Source: Pavlovales sp. CCMP2436 (taxonomy: Eukaryota; Haptophyta; Pavlovophyceae; Pavlovales). Taken from it: DNA of 18,087 nt. Location: positions 65,761-83,847 of the forward strand of contig MU631485.1 of NCBI GenBank assembly GCA_026770615.1. The letters are read 5' to 3'. Below the pieces are notes generated by a model that saw only the letters and a program-made list of their open reading frames with translations, was not told the DNA's origin and searched no databases. The stretch's first letter is position 1, and each line of letters starts with the position of its first letter. Position numbers and translations under genes: made by a program. Positions 8,007-16,873 of the stretch are shown in pieces.

Positions 8007-8019
8007 CCCCGGGATACCA
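8007..8019 (-). promoter_or_regulatory. Candidate primer-binding site of the Copia element
   Basis: The minus strand reads TGGTATCCCGGGG about 165 bp before gag. TGGTATC is the usual start of a site complementary to the 3' end of initiator methionine tRNA in plant Copia elements. Only the first seven bases match that pattern and no LTR boundary can be confirmed next to it. Confidence 0.35.
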
Positions 8020-8186
8020 CCCTCCCCACTAAGACTGATCAGACACACGACTGTTGACAACACTCGACTTGCGCGGTGATCAACCTCAGCTGCATCTCGC
8101 TCGTCTCAAAATGCGGCTCGCCTGCACACGCACCGCACCTACAGCACATACTATAGGCCGAGAAAATGGACTTCTGCACCAGCCCA

Positions 8187-8216
8187 CCTCCCCCTCTCCC
8201 CCCTCTCCCCCTCTCC
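8187..8216 (-). repeat. G-rich, quadruplex-prone 3' tail of LINE copy A
   Basis: The minus strand reads as a run of G5-6 blocks separated by AGA (GGAGAGGGGGAGAGGGGGGA and onward). It starts about 20 bases after the stop codon at 8236-8238. LINE copy B has a comparable tract in the same place. Confidence 0.7.
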
Positions 8217-8235
8217 TTGCTTGTCATTTGCTCTA

Positions 8236-8896
8236 CTAAATTTCTCGTGTTGCCTCGAAGTGTGTCATGTTGGCGTCGATGGTGCTTACGCATATTTGTC
8301 TGCCTTGCCCGCTGTGCGATGCCGTGAGCAATTCACAGAGGGTCTTATTCTGCCGTGTTCTGCCTCCTGTAGTAATTCGGTGTATTCATGTGGTACTGCC
8401 GATCCGCGGATGGTGCGGGGTGTATGCGTAATATAGGTCGATAATAATGCCGCCCACTTTGCCGGGGTCTCTGCTTAGTTTCAGCACCGCGATGTATGTT
8501 CTCATGACTGTCGCTATGCTGTGGAGCATGTTGTCTGACATTCATGCGGCCTGGTTCGTTAGGAAGTGGGGTAGGCCGTGTTTTGCCTGCGCTGTTATTG
8601 GCCAGAAGTTGGGTCGCTTACTGTGGTCTGGTCATTTCATGGGTCATCCGGGTCTATATCCGGTCTGCATAGCCTGAGGGCCTTCTTAACCTCCAACGGG
8701 AGGACGATTGCTAGTGTGATTGCCGCCTCCCGTATTTGTATGGCTGCGTTCCAGCTGGCTGGTCGCCCTGAGCTCTTTCGTCCCGCATAAATCAGGCAGT
8801 TTCCGTCGCCATTCACGTGCTCTGGGGCTAGCGCAACTGACGCCAACAGGCTGTTTAAGTCGCCGGCTTGGGCTCGCATCTGCTGCGCTGTGATGT
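8236..8896 (-). pseudogene. OTU-like cysteine protease region, LINE copy A
   Basis: Reading on from the TAA at 8898-8900 in the same frame gives AGDLNSLLASVALAP, then NGDGNCLIYA, the OTU active-site motif with Asp-Gly-Asn-Cys. It continues SWNAAIQIREAAITLAIVLP to a stop at 8637. In another frame WPITAQAKHGLPHFLTNQAA, a TGA, then SDNMLHSIATVM give the second half of the fold. The end LCELLTASHSGQG..ICVSTIDA and HFEATREI stops at 8236-8238. Copy B has matching text throughout, which confirms that all three parts belong together. OTU enzymes cleave ubiquitin-like or polyprotein bonds; in Dualen a cysteine protease is part of the element. Two frameshifts and stops inactivate this copy. Confidence 0.72.
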
Positions 8897-8897
8897 C

Positions 8898-10292
8898 TTA
8901 GTCGTCCCCATTGTCACTTGATGGTTGCTGGTTTTCTGCTCTGTTTTTCTTGCATGGCGGTGGTCGTGGGAGGTTCTGGCTAGGCAGGCGTTTTGTGCCG
9001 GGTTTTTTTCGGGGTAGTTGGCCTCTTTGTGTGGCGGCGCTTTTGGATGGCTTTGGCTGGCGGGGCGTTTGCGTGTTGGGCTGCTGGGTTGCCAGCGCTG
9101 GGTTGGGATGCTGCTCGGCGTCGTGGCTATCCATTCGGTCTGGCGGGGGGCTGTGTCTGTGGGCTTGGTGTGGCAGACGGGCGATCGCTTGGGGTGGGTG
9201 GGCTTGGCGTGGGCGAGTCATCTTGGCTCGATGTGGGGTGATCGGGGGTTTGGGGTGGGGTCTGGCTGGTGGGCGTTGGGTCTTCTTCTTCCATTTATCG
9301 TCATCCTGTTTCTTCTTGCTCTTGATGGCAGCCTGCCTTTCGGTGGTCTGGGATGCCCATATTGCGTTTCGGTACTTTTGCACCTCGTAGCTGGAGATTA
9401 CGTCTGACGTGGCTGCAGCCATGGATTTTATCGCCTCGTCGCGCAGTTGGTGCATCGCTAGGCTGTACCCTAGAAGGGCGAAGTGGAGCTCGCCTGGTTT
9501 GGGGGCTTCGCCTGGCTCATTATCGTCTTCATCACCTGGCGTCCCCGCTGCTATCTTTCCTTTGATACTCACGCCCACTCGTCCGACATAATAATCGGGC
9601 CTTTGAATCATTTTGGTGGCTGTTCTGTCTGCCGTGCGTCCGAGGCGTGGGGCTAGAATCTGGCTGAGTTTGCAGTGGAGGTCGTGGCGCACTTCGTCTG
9701 TCTTCTTGCACCCGTGGTAAAGGTGGTGTGTCGTGTCTCGGGAGTTCCGCAACTTACACAGGGGGCAGTTGTGGCTCAGTGATTCGTCCTTTCCGTCTAT
9801 AGTGATGGTTGTGGTAGTCAGGGGTGGTTCTTTTTCGATCCATTCTGCATTGTAGAGGGTTGACCCGTGAACGATCTGTAGAAAATGCTTTGTAAGGCTT
9901 TCTTTAGGCCGTTCGCCTTTGACTGGGAGGTGGATAGCTGCTGTGCTCTCTTTGAGCCATGCCTGTTCAATATTGGCCATCTTTCCAGCGTCCGGGGGGT
10001 GCGTGAGGGGGGTTTTAGCCATAAGGTGGAACCTGGCCACCTTGTCGGTGATTTCAATTCGTGCCGCGCTAGGGTCCGATGAGATTAGGTCCTGTGCGCT
10101 GGCTTCTGCTAGCGCCCACTTGTGGGCAGTGAAAGTGTTTTGTGTGAGATGGGCTGACGCCAGTGCTCCTGCAACTGCTACCGTTTTCGCTTCCCAATCG
10201 CTGAGTGCATTTTGTGTGGATTTTATTGTTTCATCAGACTGCCGATAGGGGAGCCGCTGAGATTTTTGTGTGAAAAGTCCTGTTACGCACAT
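8898..10292 (-). pseudogene. CCHC knuckle and RLE-like region with basic linker, LINE copy A
   Basis: This 464-residue frame is open throughout. Residues 176-195 form C-x2-C-x10-H-x4-C (CPLCKLRNSRDTTHHLYHGC), followed by EVRHDLHCKL. That is the zinc knuckle plus R-H segment seen before the restriction-like endonuclease of R2-type elements. IQRPDYYVGR (about residues 229-238) supplies the P-D typical of RLE, but the following catalytic Asp/Glu cannot be fixed and part of the domain may be degraded. Residues from about 325 onward are Lys/Arg-, Pro- and Gln-rich and end in SSDNGDD before TAA at 8898-8900. The upstream 175 residues have no family I recognise. It follows RNase H after a frameshift near 10234-10292. 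Confidence 0.65.
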
Positions 10293-11043
10293 GAGGGCCC
10301 AGGGAGGATACGATTCTGATGTCTGATAAGGGGTCAGTGCGCACGGCCCCTGTCGTGTTCAAAATCGCCGCAATTTTATCATCATCTACGGTGTGTGCCG
10401 GGGTGTGCTTTATTGTGAGGGTTTTTCCTTGGCTTCTGTCTCGTTTGATAAGGGCAAATAACCTGCAAAAGTGGGGGTTTGCATCGTAGCTCGTGGCGTT
10501 GGGGATGTCGTATTGTGGTGGGTTACGGTCTGACGCGTGGCTGGTCATGCGTTTGACGCCTGTGTCGAGGTCCCATCCGATCTCTAAATTTGGTACATGC
10601 TCTAGGGATTGAAGGGCTAGTGAGACCGAGTTGCATTCTGAGTTTACGACTGTTTGCGCGCCCCCAAAGGTGCATGTAATAATGTACGCCTCTGGGGATA
10701 CAGGTCCCGTTGCACCTTTTGCGTAGGTGTAATAGCATGCTGCTCCTGCTGCGATGGGTTTCCCTCCCAGTCCTGCTTCGATGAATGAGCCGTCTACCCC
10801 TGCGTGGCGACTGCATAGGGTCGGTCTCTCGGATGACGGTGGGCAGTGTCTGACTGCGTGAATGAGCTTTGTGTGTCGGGTGACGAAGCGGTAGTTTGTG
10901 GGCCCGCCGAGGGTTAGTAATACTTCAGGGACTATCTTTCGTAGGGTTTCGCGCTTCTGAAATGGCGGGACCTTAGTTTTGAAGAGATGCGTTAGGTAGG
11001 ACTTAGTAAACAGGGTAATTGCTGCTGCATTGATTGCGTTCAT
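10234..11043 (-). pseudogene. RNase H domain, LINE copy A
   Basis: The 269-residue frame contains AGVDGSFIEAGLGG (residues 82-95; first metal-binding Asp 84, codon 10792-10794), VVNSECNSVSLAL (Glu 136), IGWDLDTG (Asp 158 or 160) and TLTIKHTPAHTVDDDKIA (His 213/217 with trailing Asp). These are the D-E-D and H-x3-H landmarks of RNase HI. The domain follows RT, as in I-clade and Dualen LINEs, and would remove element RNA during target-primed copying. The first 80 residues are the end of the RT thumb or a linker. The frame is uninterrupted, but upstream and downstream joins are frameshifted. Confidence 0.82.
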
Positions 11044-11425
11044 GTCGGCATTTTCGGATAGTGTCTGAAGCGTATTGCGTAGTTTTGGGAGATATCCTTA
11101 CCACCGGTAATGAAGATGTCATCTTCTGCTTCGCTTAGAGTGTGCATAGCTTCGTTTGTATTGCCAGTGTTTCCTCACTGAGCCACGAGGAGGACGTTTT
11201 CTGCGGTCATACATGCTAAATCGGTGTCTGCTTTTTAATCGTTCTTTTGCTCTTGGAGTCTTGCCACAGTAATCCTGGCGCTAGTTCGCTCATAGGGGTG
11301 GTTTGAAGGTTTGCATAATTTTCAATTATTGCCCATTCATCTTCTAGAAGGGGCTTCTGCAAATCGCTTTGACGGCTCCTCACGCTGTTGGCATAGTATT
11401 AGATGCTTTGGCCTTTCCCATGGGG

Positions 11426-11821
11426 TCATTTTTTGCTACGCTGAATGCGTGGGCGGCGAGGGCCTGGCTTGCATTTCCGGGCGCGGAGTCTAGGAGCCGT
11501 ACCATGGTCGCAACTTTCTTTCCTGCATTCTGTGCTCTTGGGTCGATGATACCTGAGCCATCGCGTTGTGGTGGGCCGCAGATACGTTCCCTCGCGACGT
11601 GATTGCCCACTAGGCAGCGGTTTCGGGTGGCCTTTGTGATGGCAGTGAGCGTCTTTTTGAGAAAGGCCTCTGAGATTGAGCGTCTTTTTTAGAAAGGCCT
11701 CTGAGATTTCTGACGCACCCATGTAGTAGATGAGGATTGCCGATACATCGTGTTGGGTTAGTTTAGCTGCCCATAGTTTGTGGCACGATTTTTTGTTTGT
11801 AGCTAGATGTATCTTGCTCAT
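11426..11821 (-). pseudogene. Post-RT region of LINE copy A, frameshifted
   Basis: MSKIHLATNKKSCHKLWAAK and QHDVSAILIYYMGASEISEA continue the RT thumb/linker. After FLKKTL the frame is thrown by a 31-bp duplication. The other frame then resumes with TAITKATRNRCLVGNHVARE and ICGPPQRDGSGIIDPRAQNA. The region links RT to RNase H and has no catalytic motif that I can name. Confidence 0.6.
11646..11707 (-). repeat. 31-bp tandem duplication
   Basis: TGAGCGTCTTTTTGAGAAAG plus GCCTCTGAGAT (11646-11676) is repeated with one change at 11677-11707. The extra 31 bases shift the LINE reading frame by one. Confidence 0.88.
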
Positions 11822-13360
11822 GGCGGCATGTGCGAGCTTGGTGCGTAGCTTTTGTTCGTGCGCTTCCCATGATCCATTTGATGGTATGAGGTGACGCAGG
11901 TATTCAAAATGTTTTTCAGGGGTGTTCTGGACATTTTATTGTGGAGATTAGTCCCGTCTCTTGCTGGGAGACTAATACATGACTTTAACGAGTGTATGCC
12001 TATAGTATTACGGGTGTGTTTCGGTTGCGGGGTCGGGCCTTTCTTTGCCTTGATTTTGTACGCATTTAGTTCTACCAAGGTATGGAAATATTGCTGGCGT
12101 TGAAGGACATGCCATAGGCATGGAGAAAATCATCTGCGAGTGATAACATATTCTGTATTGCAAGTTCATTTTCCGCAAATAGGGCAAGGTCATCCATGTA
12201 TCCTTGATATTTCAGTGGGGCACACCGCCCTACTCTGTGGGTGTGGCCTGGTGGTGGGGAGGGTTGGTATCCTACATTTGTCATTGCGTCGAATTGGCGG
12301 TGAAGCATGTTCATGAATAGGCAGTATATTAATGTAGGGGGGTTCGGGCTGGCGGTACGTTTCATGTTCAAGTCAGGCTGATCTAAGCGCTCCGACGCAG
12401 GCTCCTACGCGCTACGCCGAAATATGATAGGGCTGAGAGGGCACCCTTGCTTGCATCCCATGGCTGTTAATATTGACGTATTCGATCGGCCATATTGAGT
12501 GCGCACCTGTGCTCCCTTGCACGTCTGGAGCATTTTAACGCGTCTTATAGGTTCGGCTGGATACCCATGCAGTTCCATTGCCTCCCATAGAGCATTTCGG
12601 GGTACCTCGTCGTAGTATGCTTTTTTGATATCGCATATTATGATGTATAATTCACGTCCAGTCGCACTTGCCTCAGCTAAGACCGCTGCCATGATTGCCA
12701 AGTGATCCGCCGCTCTGCTATTTTTTCTGGCCGCGAGGTGTTGTTCTATAAGGAGGTTAAGTTTCCCTGCAGCCCAGTATTTGGTCCGCGGTAAATGCTG
12801 CTGGAAGTTTATACACGACGCTCTGGAGGGCTAGCCCTCGGTAGGAGACGCCGCTCAAGGCGACCAAGGCTACAAAGACGATGCTGCTCCCTGCGGCCGC
12901 CACGGCAGGGCTGCGGCGGTCGAGGCGCGGCCGAGGCGGGGCGTGGGGGCCGGGGCGCACACACTCACACCCTTTGGTGTGAGTGCTGGTGCATGAGGGT
13001 TTGGGTCGATCGCTTGATCTCAGCCTGCTGTCGACCAAGCCAGTGACTGAACAACACCTGTTGAACCATGCAGAGCCGCTAATATATATATATAGTTTGA
13101 GAGTACAGTTGGGTCGCCTTTCTTGTAAAAGTAGACTATTTCCGATGTATACCCAATCTCTCGGGGAGAGTGGTCTCTTTCAGTGTGGTATTTAGTGTAT
13201 TTGTCAACAGGATGTGCAATTCGCCGCTGTGATCCTGGACTGTATCTGCTCTGAGGAGGATTTTAAGTGCTAGGTATTGGACTCCGTCTAAGCCTGGTGC
13301 GCTGCTTACGTTACCTTTAGAGATCAGCTGAATTAAGTCATTTGTCGTCGCAATTGTTGT
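11818..13360 (-). pseudogene. LINE reverse transcriptase domain, copy A
   Basis: RT blocks in order on the minus strand: NDLIQLISKGNVSSAPGLDG (N-terminal block), then after one frameshift IVYFYKKGDPTVLSNY, then a 248-bp insertion, then RGLALQSVVYKL, LLIEQHLAARKNSRAADHLA, IIICDIKKAYYDEV (motif A; Asp 12630-12632), TAMGCKQGCPLSPIIF (motif B), TAG at 12405-12407, and YQGYMDDLALFAENELAIQN (motif C; YMDD 12189-12200). LRHLIPSNGSWEAHEQKL follows in the thumb. These are the non-LTR RT motifs, and the catalytic Asp residues remain. The enzyme would copy element RNA at a nicked chromosomal target. Stops, frameshifts and the insertion make this copy non-functional. Confidence 0.88.
12845..13092. mobile_element. 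248-bp insertion inside the LINE RT
   Basis: RT text TVLSNY breaks off at 13093-13100 and resumes as YRGLALQ at 12843. In the RT family these two pieces are adjacent (N-Y-R-P-I-S-L), so the intervening DNA is an insertion. TAG (plus strand) occurs at both edges, 12842-12844 and 13093-13095, consistent with a TA or TAG target duplication. The insert has an AT microsatellite at one end (13083-13092), a hairpin CACTCACACC/GGTGTGAGTG (12962-12971 and 12976-12985) and a very GC-rich segment (12890-12960). No long terminal inverted repeat is visible. It is not a minus-strand intron, since the edges are not GT-AG in that direction. Confidence 0.75.
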
Positions 13361-13675
13361 GTGGATGTGCTATCGCTCTGTGGCTAACGATCCTTTATAT
13401 CATTCCACTGTTCAGGGTTTTGCCATTCTCTTCTGGTGGGGGGTTCTGGGGGAGGGGTGCACAGGAGGTTGCGTGTATACTCTGTTGCGAGGGTACGTTG
13501 CAATATCCGCCGGTTTGGTGGTGACTTTGCTTGTAGCTAGGTCTCTGAGCATACACACTCCCTGTTGTTGCAGTTTTGGGTAGAAAAGGATTCTGGCATT
13601 GTGCGTTGCCGATCTAAAAAGACCCTCCCTGATATACTCTCTCCGCCTCATAAACTTGTTTTTACCCTTGGAGCC

Positions 13676-14610
13676 TCATAATTTAAAAATCGCGCAATGT
13701 TGGGCCCGATCAGCGGTCTGAGCGCCGTGGCGCGCAGCCGACACGGGTCTCGTAGCGGAGAGAGTAGGTCGTTCGGCGCGCTTCTGGAAGGTCCGGCGTC
13801 TGCTCGTCCGCGTCATCCTCGTCATTGCTTCAGCCCGAGCTCTAGTACTCGTCCGCACCGGAGACCGCAGCACGGATGGACGACGAGCTGATGGCCGCCG
13901 AGGCGCGCGTCCGCTAGCCAGCTGGCAGTCTAAGCCGACCATGCTGTGCGAGCCGATCAAGCACGGTTATCAGTTATATCTGGGCGGCCCGCGCCGCTTC
14001 TGCCAGCCCCTGGCGAGGCCCGCTACGGTCAGATCAGCGCGAGCCCTGAGCCATAGCCAATAGGTTTTCAACCCTATTCAATAGGATGGGTTCGGCACGC
14101 TGTAGTCGACGAGCCGCATGGCGTGGACCTATGGTTACCGCACATCACCATGGATGGGACAACATGGGGATAGCCAGGAATCAATCAGATTGACGATGCG
14201 GCCTCCCGTTGGTTTATGATTGAAAAAAAAAATCAGCATGGGGGCCGAATTTCGGGCATGTGGGCGCACGTGCCAGCAGCTTGCCAGCGCGTTGACGTGG
14301 ACCTGCTCTAAGCGGAGGGGGGGCTCGGCGTGGTATGCGGGGTAGCCTAGACACCCCCAGAAGTGTTTGGCTCACCCCTGGTGCAGCCCAGAGCGCCCTC
14401 TGACACGCACCTATCGGTACCTCTAGAAATTTTCCTACTGGATAGGAATATTTATTTACTTAAATTAGGCATTTAGTTAGTAATATATATTTAATTATTG
14501 AGGATGTTCTGATGTGCCAAGCTTTTTATTTGCCTCTTGAGACCCTACCGTCCAAGGCTCAGCTCCGGAGCACGAAATGGAGACCAATGACAGCAGACGC
14601 AGTGTGCATC
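13676..14610. other. Stretch without a supported gene
   Basis: 13690-14040 is GC-rich and has short overlapping frames on both strands. One minus-strand reading (SNDEDDADEQTPDL followed by ARRTTYSLRYET) resembles the acidic connector of a Copia element, but it is too short to assign. 14400-14510 is AT-rich with a small imperfect stem around TTCCTAC..TAGGAA. Nothing else is recognised. Confidence 0.45.
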
Positions 14611-14631
14611 CATCCTATTGAATGCAGGGGA

Positions 14632-14783
14632 TCGCGGGCAATAAGAAGGGCGAATTTTGAGCTTGAGGCTGAGTTTCTTAGCAAATTACATACAAACAAA
14701 GCTTAAATGTGCTTAAAGTGCATACAAATAATGCAAAAAGCGAGGCTCAGCTTCTTAACACTACGACTTCTTATTGCCCGCGA
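14632..14783. repeat. 17-bp perfect inverted repeat around a 118-bp interior
   Basis: TCGCGGGCAATAAGAAG (14632-14648) is exactly reverse-complemented at 14767-14783. Flanking CAGGGG and CACCCTG extend the match imperfectly. The interior carries two direct copies of GAGGCT(G/C)AG(T/C)TTCTTA and two of CATACAAA. It may be a small terminal-inverted-repeat element. The arms are long enough to be unlikely by chance. Confidence 0.65.
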
Positions 14784-15241
14784 CACCCTGTAGGTTTGGA
14801 TAGAATCCGTCTCATCAGGGGTCTAGCCGAGCGTAGCTCGCCATCTCAAAATCTTTACAACACTCACTTCGAGACGCCCTAGACTATCGTAGACTCGGAG
14901 CTGGCCTTCGGACCCCACTAGCTAAACTGACCGCCTGCTCGTGGGCTTTCAGAGTCTCGCTTGAAGTTACAGCGTCAGACAAAAAGTCCGGGCCGTAGAA
15001 GCCCCGAAGGCACGAAATAGGACGCAGGCGTAAGGTCAACTATCTTAATTATTCCGCCCGCGTATCTCAACGCCGTCGGTTCATAACGACGTCACTCTCG
15101 CGAATAAATCCGCCGTGCCAGCAGGTACCTTCAGCTAAGCAGTAAAGGCCCACCACTGACAAAAAGAAAAACCTTTGAGTTGCCGAACGCGCCCACGTTC
15201 TAATCTAAAGCCACACCCCGTCTCCGTCGCCGTCGCCTTCG
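14784..15241. other. Stretch without a supported gene
   Basis: No open frame, tRNA shape or repeat is convincing on either strand. It lies between the small inverted-repeat element and the GCC tract. Confidence 0.45.
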
Positions 15242-15413
15242 CAGCCTCCATTGCCGCCGCCGCCACCGCCGCCGTCGCCGCCGCCGCCGCCGTCGCCGCC
15301 GCCGCCACCGCCGCCGCCGCCGCCTCCGCCGCCGCCGCCACCTCGGCCTGCTTACCTACCGAGGCTGCCACGCCGCTGTCACCACCGCCGCCGCCGCCGC
15401 CGCCGCAATCCCC
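15242..15413 (-). repeat. (GCC)n / (GGC)n trinucleotide tract
   Basis: An impure GCC/CCG microsatellite spans about 15250-15348 and again 15383-15408, split by a unique piece of about 35 bp. It lies just past the G-rich tail of LINE copy B on the minus strand, so it may be the terminal simple repeat of that LINE. Long poly-Ala, poly-Pro or poly-Gly frames through it are artefacts of the repeat. Confidence 0.85.
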
Positions 15414-15434
15414 CCCTTCCCCTCCCCCCACCCA
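15410..15434 (-). repeat. G-rich, quadruplex-prone tail of LINE copy B
   Basis: The minus strand reads GGGTGGGGGGAGGGGAAGGG and onward. It lies about 40 bases after the stop codon at 15475-15477. It parallels the tract behind LINE copy A although the two elements are otherwise clearly diverged. Confidence 0.7.
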
Positions 15435-15474
15435 CATCTCTTGCCTTATAATTTCCAAGTGTATTCCCTGCTTT

Positions 15475-16155
15475 TTATGTCACTTGGACTGGTATTTCAC
15501 ATGTAGCTTCAAAAAGGGTCTTGCTTGCATCACCGGATATCACACACACCCTCCTGCCTCCGCTACGCAACGCCGTGATCAGCTCGGACAGTGGTTTCCT
15601 GCCCATCGGGCCGGCCGTCCATCCAGCAATGCTGTATCGAGGGATCCTCAATACTGGCGGGCAAGGTCAGCATGGTATAATGCGATAAATTCCGCGATTT
15701 GCCCATTATCCAAGCGTTTGAGGAGTATCACGTCCATTCCAATGCTCGTGGCGATGCTGTGGAGCATGTTCTCATGCATCCATGCTGCCTGTCCATTCAC
15801 AAAGTAAGGCTGCCCGTACCGTGCTTGCGCTACTATTGGCCACATATTATTGCGCAGGTTGTGGTTAAGGTTACTCCCATCGGGTCACTTGGGTGATCCT
15901 CAGATCTACGCATCAACAATTCCTCTTGCACTTCCGGCGTGAGTAGAAGCGCATGATTGACTGCCGCTGTGCGCAGTATTATGGCTGCCTCCCAGTTCAC
16001 CGCTAGCCCTGCGCTTCTTAGCACCGCGTAGGGAAGGCAGTTTCCATCGACTGTTACGCCTAAGGGGCTTAGTCTTAGCATTGCCAGTAACGTTGTGAAG
16101 TCACCGGCCGGGTTAGTTATCAGGGTAGGTCCAATCCTGAAGCCATCATCATCCT
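15475..16155 (-). pseudogene. OTU-like cysteine protease region, LINE copy B
   Basis: An acidic EEDDDGF start is followed by PAGDFTTLLAMLRLSPLGVT and VDGNCLPYAVLRSAG, with the catalytic D-G-N-C motif. Then NWEAAIILRTAAVNHALLLT and PEVQEELLMRRSEDH follow. A frameshift near 15840 is needed before MWPIVAQARYGQPYFVNGQA and AWMHENMLHSIATSIGMDVI. This W...L..IA...I.V pattern is the second conserved block of OTU proteases. A second shift near 15650 joins LSELITALRSGGRRVCVISG and FEATCEIPVQVT, ending at TAA 15475-15477. The catalytic His is not certain. Copy A confirms the joined reading. Confidence 0.75.
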
Positions 16156-16848
16156 CTTCACCCCCTGTTGGGGTTTGTGGATTTCTTGTGGCCTTCCTTC
16201 CTGCTGCACGTGAGCCCGCTGACTTGGGTGGGTTTGTTGTCCTTGTGTTGGTGCCCCATGTGATACTACAATGAGACCGCTGGTCCCGGTAACCTGGGGG
16301 TGCGGAGTGCGGGCTGGAGCTATCTGGGTGACTTGGATTCCTTTCTTTAAGATTTTCTTTATATTGTGGTCATTGATGGCAAGTCTGATAAAATGCAGGC
16401 CGTGGTGGGCAGTCGGTTGGTCTCCTGCCTCCACCTGCATTCTATCTAGGACTGCCATGCGTCTGGTGTGCACTCTGTGGCTGCTCGATATCACCTCTTT
16501 CTGGATCAGTCCGTGCTTTATCTGGAAGGGTTGGCTTTGGTCATCCTTCCAGCTGCCTTGCGTGGAGTTTTCTCAGTCTTTATCTATGGTAATTTTTACC
16601 TCCTGGTCTCTCTGCCCTGCATAGAAGTCCGGTCTGGCCATGACTGCAGTTGCAACGGCACGGGCTCCACCACGGGAGATGTTTGCTGTCTGTGGCTTCG
16701 TCCACTGCTGCCTCGATCGCCTGTTTGAGTGACACTCGTTCGGCTTGTGTCTGGGGGCATTCCCGGAATAGATGATTCTTGGTGTCATCTGCTGGTCTTC
16801 GTACCCCCGCTGCAACGCAGAGGGGGCAGAAGAAGTTCCAATTAGAAG
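16120..16848 (-). pseudogene. CCHC knuckle and RLE-like region, LINE copy B
   Basis: The frame opens with NFFCPLCVAAGVRRPADDTK then NHLFREC, giving C-x2-C-x14-H-x4-C, and continues TQAERVSLKQAIEAAV. A frameshift leads to ARPDFYAGQRDQEVKITIDK, which has the P-D and the later hydrophobic-I-D of the restriction-like endonuclease core. A TGA at 16573-16575 follows, then the same frame resumes through HHGLHFIRLAINDHNIKKIL, which aligns with GELHFALLGYSLAMHQLRDE of copy A. A Gln/His/Pro-rich linker follows before the OTU part. The RLE would nick the target DNA. The RLE pattern is clearer here than in copy A, but remains a motif-level call. Confidence 0.65.
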
Positions 16849-16873
16849 TTCCAAATAATAGACTGACCTTAAG

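Larger units (their letters stand above)
1681..8019 (-). mobile_element. Degenerate Ty1/Copia-type LTR retrotransposon
   Basis: Read on the minus strand the order is primer-binding-site candidate, gag, protease, integrase, reverse transcriptase, RNase H and purine tract, which is the Copia (Pseudoviridae) order. A CCHC knuckle, a DSG protease motif, integrase D-D-E residues with GVAERT, a Copia connection domain and a Copia RNase H (RSTTGY, SSTEAEY, RTKHIDIR) are all visible. A GAGGGGG tract at 1681-1687 is a plausible polypurine tract. No matching pair of LTRs could be found: the 3' side runs directly into the foldback element and nothing there matches 8020-8187. The copy is dead, with five in-frame stops and several frameshifts. 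Confidence 0.9.
8187..13675 (-). mobile_element. LINE copy A, Dualen/RandI-like (RT-RNase H-CCHC/RLE-OTU)
   Basis: On the minus strand the recognisable order is RT (13360-11818), a post-RT region, RNase H (about 10816-10300), a CCHC knuckle with RLE-like region (10292-9300), a basic Pro/Gln-rich linker and an OTU-type cysteine protease region (8900-8236), then a G-rich tail. A LINE with RT, RNase H, restriction-like endonuclease and cysteine protease matches the published Dualen/RandI family, which also has an AP-type endonuclease; I see no such domain upstream here. The copy is inactive, with several frameshifts, a 31-bp duplication and a 248-bp insertion. The 5' edge is set where the sequence character changes, near 13675, and is uncertain. 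Confidence 0.8.
15410..16855 (-). mobile_element. LINE copy B, 5'-truncated relative of copy A
   Basis: Only the C-terminal part is present: CCHC knuckle, RLE-like region, linker, OTU region and 3' tail, in the same order and strand as copy A. Matching text includes CPLC...H-x4-C, RPD(Y/F)Y(V/A)G, AGD...LLA...DGNCL.YA, MLHSIAT and the terminal FEAT.EI. The protein identity looks moderate, so these are separate subfamilies or old copies, not recent duplicates. 5' truncation is typical of LINE insertion. The truncated end carries a short tandem TTGGAACTTCT repeat and lies about 20 bp from the start codon of the host gene. Confidence 0.8.

Noticed and set aside
7980..8020. tRNA-like segment (CCCGAACCCCGGGATACCA on the plus strand)
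   Set aside because: It resembles a tRNA 3' end but lacks a T-loop and anticodon arm upstream; it is better explained as a primer-binding site.
8020..8187. Possible 5' LTR of the Copia element
   Set aside because: It lies in the right place, but no copy exists after the polypurine tract and it lacks clear TG...CA ends; LTR boundaries cannot be supported.
12845..13092. Intron of the LINE or of a host gene
   Set aside because: On the coding (minus) strand the borders are not GT-AG. On the plus strand GT...AG borders exist, but removing them takes out part of the Tyr codon, and no plus-strand gene is present.
13676..13960. Arg-rich minus-strand frame and its plus-strand partner
   Set aside because: GC-rich composition keeps several frames open at once; no domain, start context or conserved motif is visible.
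14512..14706. 64-residue plus-strand frame
   Set aside because: It overlaps one arm of the small inverted repeat and has no recognisable motif.
15175..15807. Long frame rich in Ala/Pro over the GCC tract (and Gly/Ala-rich frame on the other strand)
   Set aside because: The frame stays open only because the trinucleotide repeat contains no stop; the flanking parts run antisense to LINE copy B.
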